From: Welwitschia mirabilis
Taxonomy: Eukaryota; Gnetophyta; Gnetopsida; Welwitschiales
Assembly: GCA_051453625.1 (NCBI GenBank)
Contig: JBOZIK010000001.1
Coordinates: 284,883 to 348,882, forward strand
Direction: 5' to 3'
DNA: 64,000 nt
Shown here: one piece after another, positions 51,601 to 62,120 of the stretch
How positions within the stretch are numbered: the stretch's first letter is position 1
Layout of the letters: each line of letters begins with the position of its first letter
Program-made: the position numbers and the translations under genes
Notes under the pieces: generated by a model
The model's input: only the letters and a program-made list of their open reading frames with translations
Database searches by the model: none
Told to the model about the DNA's origin: nothing

Positions 51601-52800
51601 TTTATCTAAACTTTAACATCATTTGACTCATTTGTATTTATTGGATTTTGAGATTAATAGGCATCTTTATGCTCTTCCTCCGTTAGGTGTTGCAAGGGAT
51701 TGTATTTCATGTTTTTTTCATTTTTTTCTTTTGAGTAGACCATAATATTTTTGATTATCTTCTCTTTCTTCTATTTGTGTTAGCAATCATTTTTATTATG
51801 CCCTATCTTTCCACAAAAAGAATATGTTTCCTTCTATTTTCTTTTAATGTCAATCTAGTCCTTTCCTACATTCTTTCTTTTCGTGGCCTTTTCTTCCATA
51901 ATGGATACATCTCTTTTTTGTTATCGTGCATCTTCTTGGGGTGTGCCTAGCCTTCTCATAGGTCTCACACGTTACTAGAAGATTTTCATAAGTGACTTTG
52001 AGGTCATACATACCCCACTTAGATCTGAACTTCATGGATTAAATCTCCTTTATTTATTCTATGCTAATCTAAACACAAAATCTTGTTAGAATCAATCTTG
52101 TTTGTTTTATGATTATCTTATCTAATTTTATTACTTCTCTAAACTAAGAGGAAATTTTTATTAGTAGATCTTCATCCCATAACTCCAGATGAAACTTCTG
52201 TATATGGATCCATAGTGGTAGTTTTTTGGACAGGTTTGGGTCCAATTGCACTCCCAGCATCCATTTGGCTAGGGATAACCCCTTCACTCCAAAAAGCCAT
52301 GGTTCTCTTTCTATTACTTCATTTTAATCCTTTTCATTATCAAATTGAAAGAGAACTAATCCTTTTGGCATAGTTATTACCTCGACTTTACTAACCCCTA
52401 TTCATTTAGTGGCTATCCATTCTCTAATGAAATCAAGTTTGGGCCTTGGACTCACCGAAACAAACTTGTCTATTAAACTATATTAAAGTTTCTTTTCTAT
52501 TCCAGAGCATGCATCTTCATCTATGTCTAAAACTAGGGTTTTCCCCTCCTTAGAATACTGAGTCTTCTTTATTTTGAGGGAAAAAACCCCTTCTTTAAAT
52601 CTTGCTTTATATCAACTCTGAAGAAAGAAATAATACTATGTTTTACTCCTTACTCGATTATTTGATGGCTAATACTATCCCTTGTATGATGTAGTTCTCT
52701 GAAATTGAAACTACCCCTATCGATGTAATGTTTCATGAACCCTAGCTTTTTTCTTTCCTCGCTTTGCTCTAAGTAATCACTTCTCATCTCTTCGATAATT
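48655..52800 (-). mobile_element. L1-like LINE with ORF1, endonuclease and RT, decayed
   Basis: All main parts of a plant L1-like element can be read on the minus strand. ORF1 has a DUF4283-type region at about 52.5-52.1 kb (LIDKFVSVSPRPKLDFIREW, then WLFGVKGLSLAKWMLG) and a zinc knuckle near 51.9 kb (CIHYGRKGHEKKEC) whose second Cys is Tyr. ORF2 has an APE-type endonuclease at about 51.4-51.05 kb (LFCLQETN, EGWIITNVY, LLVGNFN). Its RT runs from about 50.2 kb: NRTKVVLIPKK, SENQSDFIRSKYIQDQILLTHEII at 49.8-49.9 kb, ELRQGNPFIP at about 49.6 kb. Stops occur throughout. The 3' side runs into the 662-N gap. Confidence 0.85.
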
Positions 52801-55792
52801 AGCAATACTTAGAAATAAGTGTTGGTTAGCATTTACTAAAACTTCTATTATGTTTTTTTTTATTTTTCTTCATTTCCATAAATCCAATATATGTATATAG
52901 AAAAATTTATCACTTATCAACCTGACTAGTTAAAATAACTTCATTATGGGTTATCTTGATGATTCATTGTGAACTAAATGGTTGAAGTACTAATGATTTC
53001 AACTAATTCTTTAATAAATCTTTGATTTTAATTTAATGTTTTTACCTTATTTTAGGTTAAGAGCATCATAGTTTTCTACATTTTTCAGCATAATTTTTTA
53101 ATGTTTTTTGTATTTATTTCATAATATAAGCTTTTATCAACATAATTTAAAGAAAGCAATTAGAAAAATAATTCAATTTTGATTAAGAGAATATTTGTTT
53201 AGACTAATAAGTCACTTAATTTCTTGAATCCTTATAGTTTTGATGAAGCTTAATATTAATAGAAGAATCTATTCCTATCTTACTGGCAGTTAGCTTTTTA
53301 TCTTTGTTAATATTAACAAACTTGAGTAGAACTAATGAAAATAAGCTAGTCTTAATAAGAGAATCATTAGATGTAGTGTTTACTAGCATTAATTTCACAT
53401 GGAGTAACTAGTTCTCTATGATTAATGTTTTTTAAAGTTAAGATTTTGATAACATTAAATGTAAGGATGGAAAAAGACTTAATTTTCATCTTGTGGAGAA
53501 GAGAATGTTGCATATTTTTCTAGTCTTTTCTAGAGCTCTTTATCAGCTATCTTATCAGAGAGTTACCAATTCATTTATATAAAGAAAGACTAGTAGAGAA
53601 GCTTATTTGCTTTTGATCATTATGATTTTCCTTGTCTAACTACTAGCTTTTAATGCTTTGATATTTGTAGTTATTTCCATGTCCTGTGTCCTATGTCTTC
53701 TCCTCCTGTGCTATAATGAAGGCCTTTCCTATTTTTATTTACAATACCTTATTTTCTAGTTTGTCTATTGTTGAATAGACTTGTCTAGCATCCTACCTGT
53801 CGATGTATTCTTTCTTTCTCCAGTGATTTCTACCTAGATCTTCAACTATTGCTCTATATACTGGTGTCCCTTCTGTTTTCTTTGACTATTTTCCTTATTC
53901 CCCTACTAATCCCTTTAATGCTTATTTTTATCTCAACTTCTTATTGAACTAGCTATTAGTTAAATTTCTTACTTCTATTAATTTTCTAGATTTACATAAG
54001 AATCTAAGTAATGATGGATAAAGAAAAGCACCATGTTTCTGTAATGGCTTTATAGATTCATGATTAGAAGGAGCTTTTAAATTTAATTAATTCAATCCTC
54101 TACTTGTATAGTGTGTCTTCCAACATTAATGTTAGCCTAAATGTCAAAGATAATTTTCTAGTAGGATAAATCTAAACCTCTAGGCATTTTTCAAGTTATA
54201 TGATGGCAGATGAATAGAAAAATATGTAGGCTCTATTTTTCTATTGGTGATACTATTAATGTTCAAAATAGCCTCCCATCCATATCAAAATGGATACTAG
54301 CATAGGATATGCAACTGGTAGATAAGGAATGCATAGTCAATAGAACCAATTTTTGATGAAGCATTTGAGTTTACATTAAGGTTACTCATTATTGAGTGTT
54401 CTTTCCAATCACTAATTACATCATCAGATACTCAATAATATCTATATTAGTACGTAGATCAACCATGAAAATGCTTAAAGATACTCTTATTATATTGTCA
54501 TTTGGGTTACATACCTATAAGCTTCCTTATCCAATGTTACTATTGCATTTGCATAAAGAAATAATTACCTTATAAAATATGCACATGCATTAGTAAGATT
54601 CCTTTTCTCTTTACATGGTAGGGCTTATGCATTATAATGGGGTTTGGAGGGATGAGAAATAATCATGTAATGTTGGAGCACTTGTAACATTTTATTCTTG
54701 CTTGTTGTTTCTACTTTGTAGCACTTTATTAGAGAGCCTATGATACAAGAGCAACATGATGTGAAAATAAGTGATATTCCATTAATGATTTCAATGGAAT
54801 CTTCATAGAAAGGTAAGATAGCACTACATAAAAAATATCAATAAACGTTGGCACAATGATATTGAAAGAATATGTGCAATGGGGTTATTCCTTATTTGTC
54901 ATGAATTAGATAAAGTCAAAAACCCCTTATGTATGTAGGATATTGAGAGAGAATTCATGTATTATGTGTCTATCAAAAAGGAGACTTAGAGTGTAGCTTC
55001 TAAAACCACTCCTCTAATCCCATTAGTTGAATATGTCATCATTTAATTAGAGAAACTAGAACTAGAGGCAACTAGGTTAGGTTAAATAAACTCAACAATA
55101 ACACTCTAATTTTTGTAACTTAATCAAATCATATGTATTTTGAAAATATCTAGTGTATAATGATGGATGTGTATAGAGCTAAGTAGGTGTTACTTACAAT
55201 GTCATCCTATAAATATGGCTAGGTTTCTTGTATTCTTTGAAGGTGCTCAATCAAGCCATAGACCTAACTGTTAAGTATAGTACTTAATTGTTAGTTCGAT
55301 TTAGCCTCTGCCTACCATATATAACATCCATTTGAATTAGAATCTTTTTCATTCATTGATAAATGTAGATTGTAGCATAAAATAGGTGGAAAGCATATGT
55401 AGCAAGCAATTAGTAAGTAACAAAATAGATCAGATAGAGCTATAGATTCATCAACATGAAGAAAGACCTATGATGTATTCCATGCTAAAAGTTAATGAGG
55501 AGTTAACTAGGTAGTTTACCTATAATCCTTTAAAGCTATATACTATTCTACTTAGATAAGATTTGTAGAATATATCTCATAAACCTTTATTCTTCATTAA
55601 GTAAAAACACCACCTAAATATAATTTGAGCATGACACATTGTGTTTCATAAAAATTCTTTTATATCCACAATGCTACCTAAAGGAAGAGCTTAGCCTACT
55701 GTATGGAAGGAGCTATAACTTACTTCTCTAACTTGCCTTTTTCATGGAATTTCACAGATCTATTCTGTAATTTTTTTCCTAACTCATACTGT
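52801..55792. other. intergenic tract without recognised genes
   Basis: No domain recognised on either strand. The part at 53.6-54.0 kb is pyrimidine-rich on the plus strand and could be the 5' leader of the neighbouring minus-strand LINE. CACTACATAAAAAATATC at 54822 resembles a CACTA 5' end but lacks matching subterminal repeats. Confidence 0.45.
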
Positions 55793-56091
55793 TTTAGGCA
55801 TTTATTTGAAAAAATGCCTTAGAAGCCTTTAATAATTTCTACATAAAAATGCCTAAAAAGCGCTTTCAAGACATTTTTTTAATACAAATGCCTTAAAACA
55901 TCTTTTGAGGTATTACTTATTAAAATACCTTAAAAGGCTTTTAAGATGTTTTTATTTAAATGCCTGTAGACTTTTAAGGCAAGGCTTTGTAAGGTGTTTT
56001 ATGAAGAAATTCCTTGAAATCTTTTAAGGCATTTTTTAAGGCCTTTTAAGGTGTTTTATAAACACCTTAAAAGGATATATTTGTTGTAGTG
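55793..56091 (+). mobile_element. 3' end of a CACTA (En/Spm) transposon
   Basis: The segment ends TTTGTTGTAGTG, the reverse complement of the CACTA terminal motif CACTACAACAAA. The preceding 300 bp is packed with subterminal repeats in both orientations, variants of AAGGCATTTT and AAAATGCCTT. Next to the tip lies a near-perfect hairpin, CCTTTTAAGGTGTTT / AAACACCTTAAAAGG, at 56042-56074 with a 3-nt loop. Subterminal inverted repeats are the usual transposase-binding arrays of this superfamily. The other end was not established, so the element may be a fragment or a non-autonomous copy with an unrecognised 5' end. Confidence 0.72.
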
Positions 56092-56094
56092 TTT

Positions 56095-57000
56095 GCGAAG
56101 AAGGATTAATCCACTTAGAACAAACCACTGCAATTCATCTTAGAAGTGGTACAAAAATTAACCAAGGATTAACTCAGAGTAAATCTAAAGATGAGGGAAA
56201 GTAAAATAAAAAGACATAATTCATTATCAGAAATCTATACCTTTCCCCAATCTTTAAATAAAGAAAAGGTAATAGACTTAGAAGAATATTTGCCCACATA
56301 CAAAGAGCCTTTATCTTTTTCTCAACATCTTAGAAAGGAGAACATAAAAAAAACAACTTTAAGACTTATAAATTTTTAAAGAAGTTAAGATCATCATGCC
56401 TCTATTATAAGTGACTAGGAGGATGCCCTCCTATGAAAAATTCCTTAAAGACATGTGCACTATGAAAAGATGCATGAACATTAAGAGCAAAGCCTTTTTA
56501 ACCCAATAAATTAGTGTAATCATCTAGAACTAGTTTCTACCTAAGTACAAAGATCTAGATTATCTCACGATAAAGATAAAAATATTCAACAAGCCTTGTT
56601 AAATTTGGAAGTAAGTGTCAACATTTTACACCATTATATTTATAAGTAACTTGACTTACTAACTACTACTTCCTAGTTGACTTTATAGTTTTAGAGGTAA
56701 ACACAATAAAATGCAATTAGTGCTCATCATTTTAGAAAGACCTTTCCTCCTAACTTCAAATGCCTTAATTAATTGTAGGAATGGTTAAATGAAGATATAA
56801 TTTATTAGTACGATCTTGAACTTAAATATTTTCAATGCAATGAAATTATCATATGATCCTGAAAAGGCTAATTGGCTCAATAAAAATTGCAACTTTGAAT
56901 GTTCTCCTCTTGAGCCAAATATTTCCCATTCTTCATCATCGTTTGATTATTAGTTCTTTGATTTTGAATCTAATAGTCACAATATATTTGAGTATTTTGC
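56095..57000 (+). mobile_element. Athila/Tat-type Ty3/gypsy gag-protease fragment
   Basis: Plus-strand frames read the gag end TTAIHLRSGTKI near 56.13 kb, the gag-protease junction MPSYEKFLKDMCTMKRCMNI then SKAFLTQ near 56.42-56.51 kb, a protease motif LLNLEVSVNIL at about 56596-56630 (the family has LLDLGAS, so the catalytic Asp and Gly are lost), and the following segment ERPFLLTSNALINCRNG then NLNIFN at about 56.72-56.86 kb. The order matches the minus-strand remnant at 6.6-9.85 kb, but this copy keeps the protease segment. It begins right after the CACTA end, suggesting the transposon inserted into it. Confidence 0.72.
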
Positions 57001-59600
57001 AATAAGTAATTCTAAAATTTAGTTTTTTTCCTAAGGATAACTTTTTCATAAACATTCCATAACATCATCACCCATTTTACCATTCATTAACACCTTTCCC
57101 TATGTCAAATTCATTTTCAAATCACCTTGTATAACTCTCAAATCATTTACCTAAGCGATTTACTCATGATTTTTTGAGACTTATTGACCTAGGCTAATGG
57201 ACCTTCATCAAAAATAAATAAATAAGTGATCTTGTTATCACTTAAGTAATGGTTAAGATCGAGTTTACTTATGGTTTTTTAAAATAAACATATGCTTATT
57301 AGGATTTTGTTGGTTAGGAATGCATCCAATTAGGATCTGTGATTTTAATAAAACTTGGTTAAAAAAGATGGGATTTACTTTTGTACGTCCTCCTTAAGTT
57401 TAAAGCCTTTGATTCTAATGAGATTTGTCTTGATTAGGATAATGAGCCGATAACACCTAAAGGGCATAAAAATTAACTATGGGAAGATGAAGAAAATAAA
57501 ATAATAAGTCTCTTTCCAAATGCACATCACATTAATTACTTAATTAGGTTTAGTTAATTATACTAAGCTATAAATGCCTACGAGTAACGCGGCTCTAACA
57601 ATCAAATTGCAACATGTTCAACTGCATCAAGGCTATAAAATGCTTGTTGGCAATGTAGCATTGATTTCTACATAAAACAATGTACTTAACTCTATTGGAA
57701 GAAAAGCTTATAATGCTAGATGCTTAATATGATTTAAAGGCTTAAAAATAAGGACATATGCAAAGGTAGAAATAAAAATAAAGGAATGAAAAAGACGGGA
57801 ATTAGAGGCTTTATGTGAATTGTTGTCTTTTAACCTTCATACTTAGGATTTGTTGTAAGTCCTTAAATTTGTATAAGTTACTTGGTTAAAACTTCACTTA
57901 GCTGATATCACGATCCACTAAAAATACAAAAATATAATAAGAGTTGTTATCTTAGAAAAGTTTGCTTCTTTAATCATCGGTTGTTGATTAAGTCCTTTTT
58001 TCACCTGTTCATTTTCCATAATCCATTTTAATTCACTCTCATTTTTATGAGAAATAACTCATAAAAGCATTAACTATTTTTACGGAGTGATATTTTACTT
58101 AGCTTTTCACATTAACTAGTCTTTCTATTTTCATAGATTAGCTGGTTCATTTTGTATGATTTTTAATAAAAGAACTCATCATGAGCTATTTAAAACTTTA
58201 TTCTTAAAATAATTTTAAAACTTTTCACCATATAACTTTGAGGAAAAATTTGAGTTTTAGTTAGGAGGTACAACATCCTGTTTTAATCATAAAATTTTTA
58301 ATATTGATGTCTGAATCATAAAAATTGATTATAAAATTTTCCAAGTTATATTAATTGCACATATAAGTGCTTTCAACATAGATAGTTTTTTTATGTTTAA
58401 CTATTTCATTATTGAGTTTTTGCTAAGGAACTAGCAATAGACTAGTTAGGGGATGTGTTAACATTGAAACATTGCCATTATGATCAAGTTTAATGACCAA
58501 TTAATCTTAATATAAGATATTACATTGATTTTATCATTAAAACATGTATTTTATTGATTTTCACATTAATTATGAACTTATCATATGTCTATGACATATT
58601 AAGGATAATTACGATCAATTAGAGGACATGTTTAAAGTTCATCATCAATTAGCATAAGATGCTGGGATTACTAGCTAGGACTACCAACACTGTTAGCCTA
58701 TCTACATAAATATCCTTGAAACTCACATTCCTAGTTTTTCATGGAGAAGTAAGATAGATGTAGTTATGGGCCCAATTTAATTCAACATCAAAATTAACTG
58801 ACATCCCTAATCACACATGGCAGCGATGATAAGGACTCACAAAGTGACATTTAGTAGGGCTGAGTAGGATTACAGTTGAGACACATGGCTTTGAAAGTAG
58901 TTAGTAACAACATCAGCATTGAAAATCTAAGTGCTTACATCATTTATTAATGTAGTACAATGAACTAGATTTAAAGCTAAGTTTAGACTTAACTATCATT
59001 CTCCCTTAGGAATAACATGGATTTGGGTTTAGAATTGTACTAACTAAACTTTAATGTAAGTTATAAGTTTTAAGAAAAGAAAAAAGAGAAAGAGATAATT
59101 TTAGAACTGGTTTTAAACTTCATCTTAAGAAAGGAGGGAAGCAAACTAGCTCCAAGGTATCGCTGATTCATTGTTAAGTAATCATTCACTCTAATGTTGT
59201 CTAATAGTATTCTTGTAAAACACTTCAAACCATCAAGTGCATTTGGTTCAAGTCATACGGCATAATCTCATCCACCATCTAATAAATGATGAATCTAATT
59301 AAAACTTTAGTCTTAAAATAATAATAGCAAATAAAAACTCCTAAAGTACTCAAGATCTATAAAAGTAAAAGAGTTCAATTAAGTGATTAAAAGGAATTCA
59401 CACAAGTAAAATAAACTTAATGATTAAAGTAATTATCTATGCATTCTAATTATAATTTTGCTTAAAAATTAAAATTAAAGAAAAATAGTATTGAATCTAT
59501 AACCTTAGATGAGGGTGAATAGGATTTCAGAATAAATTTCAAAACTTCCTTCATAAAGTATTAAATACTAAAAATATTTGTGCATATGAAACAACAAAAA
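57001..59600. other. AT-rich tract without recognised genes
   Basis: No domain or LTR pair recognised. By position it could be the decayed pol side of the Athila-type fragment, but no RT motif could be read. Confidence 0.45.
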
Positions 59601-59639
59601 TGATGTAAAATAAAAATAACTATAACTAGAAAAATACCA

Positions 59640-60668
59640 ATGAAGATTGATAAACACATGATTGATAGGGGTTTAGGAAATCCCCTCCTCCACTCTCAGT
59701 AATTAGCCTCTATTCAAGACTGATTTGGATTCTTATTGTTTACTTTCTAGGTTTCTCAGGTTCACCTGTAACCTTTTACGATCAGACTTTTAGAGGCTCA
59801 GTCTCAATCTTTAGAGAGAATGATTTTTGGTATTAATAATGTGTCATAATGCATAGGATTTAGCATATCTAAAGTACATCAAAGATAGTACTACATTATT
59901 TGAAAATGATGTCACAAATCCAAGTACATATAATGTAAACTAATTTACTAAAGAATTGATAATCAAAAGATGCTTGTTTGTTTTTTTGGTCAAGTTAGAG
60001 GACCACGATAATTTTGATAGCTAAGGTTTATATAGAAGATAGATTTAGGGTTTTACAAGTAGATATGATACTCTAATGGATAAAAATAAGAAGAAAATGA
60101 CTAGAAAATTCTTGTTTCCATTACAACTGCTCGACCCCTCAAAATGTCTGGTCGACCCCATTGAGTGCTGTCACTAAAGTTAGTCAACCCCATTTTCTTC
60201 TAGTCAATCTGAGTTCTTTACATCTTCAAGTCTTACTGACTCCATCAAGTATCTAGTTGATCACATATGTCCAGGTCCAGTCAACCATATTTTGATCTGG
60301 TTGATTCCATGTGAAGAATAGTTGAAAACATTTTTTAGCCTAGGTCTGGTCAGTTCTTTAGTAATCTGATCAACTCCTTGGTAAAAATATTTGACAAATT
60401 ATTATATAGTTCTAGATAATCCCTCAAGAATTGGGTTAACCCCTTAGTAATTTGATTTCAATACTTTTTAGTACAAGTTCAGCTGACCCCTTAAGAATCT
60501 GGTCAACTCCTTTAAGAGACCGTAACTTGTCAAGTTCAAGCCTGGCTAGTGAGAGAAGTAGTTTTCTTCTGATATGAAAGGATTAATATTTTATGTAAGG
60601 AATACAACATATTTTACTATATTATAAAATGTTAGTTTGACATTAACTTGAAAAATTATAACTTAATA
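59640..60668 (-). repeat. probable 3' LTR of the SIRE-like element
   Basis: It follows the polypurine tract on the minus strand. It contains a degenerate array of CTGGTCGACCCC-like motifs at about 60125-60530. The partner LTR is outside the window, so the far end is a guess. Confidence 0.5.
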
Positions 60669-60670
60669 AT

Positions 60671-60683
60671 CTCCCCCTTTGAC
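60671..60683 (-). other. polypurine tract of the SIRE-like element
   Basis: The minus strand reads GTCAAAGGGGGAG followed by ATTATTAAG, the usual junction of polypurine tract and 3' LTR in SIRE-type copia elements. A similar weaker string lies near 60972. Confidence 0.75.
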
Positions 60684-61069
60684 ATTAATGGTAAACTATA
60701 CTTAGTGAAAACATTTTGCAAAAAAATATTGACCATTTTTTATCCAAATCAAGCATTCATAATGGTTTTCCAAAGAGATCCATCTATATTAAAAAAATTA
60801 AAATCATAGCTCATGGGAAATATAATATGTATTAATAGATAAGATAAATGGTACAAAATGCATTTCTATTAATCAGTTTTAAGAAGTAAAACTGAAAAAT
60901 ACTCATGAGAAAATAACTAAAAATAACAACTAACATGAGACAACAACTAATAATTGCTGATTCTATAACAACTATTTCTCTCCCTTTTGACATCAATGAT
61001 AAAGAAAAGAAAAAGGAAGTAACAGAAGCAGACTAGAACAACAGAAAATAATAGATGCAGCAACAATTT

Positions 61070-62120
61070 AATTTGACTCTTCTTATTCCTCATCCTCAGA
61101 TTCTTCTTCAGAATCTAGATCATCTTCTTCTTCTTCTTTGGTTGTTTTGAGCAGAGCTACCAACTTCCTTAGAAGTGTTAATAAACTCATACCATACTGC
61201 GATGAGTGCCTCTTTCATGTGCTGAGTAAAATAATCCATTCTCTTCAGGTATGATAAAGTTTCTTTAGGGAAGGCCTACTTTGAAGAAGGAGACATGGAA
61301 GATTTCTTAAATATGGAAAAAATCTGCATGCAGGACAAAAATGGCACATCCAATGGAAGACATAGGCATTAAGGCTTTAAGCTTGGGATGCATTTGGACT
61401 CTAAAATGATGATAAAGAGTAGCAATCAAAACAGAGTAAAGCAAAGCCCTAGTTTTATGATATTTTAATTGAGAGACCATATTTTAAGCATAATGGCAGG
61501 AGCATCAATGGAGTAACTAGTTCCTACCAAGTACAACAGGTAGGAATGATAGTTTGAGGTCTCATCCCAATGACCTGCAAGATGTAAAAAATTGTAAGTA
61601 AAAACTAAATGAAGAAAATGGTATCTTGGGATAATATAAAAGGTAAAAGAGTGGTTTTCCACTAAATGAGTTTTCCAAAAGGTTCCCTAGTGAGCTTCAC
61701 CTTGTCCTCCATGGAGTCATACAAGGGCTAAAATGCCTTATAATCTCTTTAAGGAAGATTTATAAGGTAAGCTATCAGATCTATGGGAACTTGAATTCTT
61801 CTTTCTAAAATAAGAATCATAAGGATAGAGGAATCTGCATCAAATAAAGCATTACAATAGAACATATGGATAATAAAAAGCTAGACTAACCTAGAAACCT
61901 TAAGAAAATAAGAAAGATCTAGATGATTTAAGAGTCTTATCACATTTCTCAACTCTCTAAGTTCCCCTAATGCTGTTGGCCTCTCTTAATAGATAGGCTT
62001 CTTTTCAAACTTCTCACTAAACTTATTTAGGGTCTCATCTAACATTCCAAAGTAAAAATATCCTAGATATTTACTTATTGTCTTTTTATGATGAGATCTT
62101 TTAGAGGGATCTTTTATCAT
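61070..62120 (-). pseudogene. extra ORF downstream of copia pol, acidic C-terminus
   Basis: Minus-strand frames read RPTALGELRELRNVIRLLNH at about 61.92-61.98 kb, a middle part (ERRIQVPIDLIAYLINLP), then GHWDETSNYHSYLLYLVGTS near 61.55 kb, and end in a Glu/Asp-rich tail (EEEEDDLDSEEESEDEE) near 61.1 kb. The GHWDE and VPIDLIAYLINLP segments recall proteins annotated as putative plant transposon proteins. It occupies the place where SIRE-type elements carry an envelope-like ORF, but I see no membrane-protein features. Stops and at least one frameshift interrupt it. Function unknown. Confidence 0.5.

Noticed and set aside
54822-54840. CACTACATAAAAAATATC as the 5' end of the CACTA element
   Set aside because: The first seven bases match, but the adjacent sequence lacks the subterminal repeats seen at the 3' end and the flanking trinucleotides do not agree (TAG against TTT).
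56042-56074. Hairpin as a transcription terminator
   Set aside because: It lies in a CACTA subterminal array of a plant genome, with no gene ending there and no following T tract of bacterial type.
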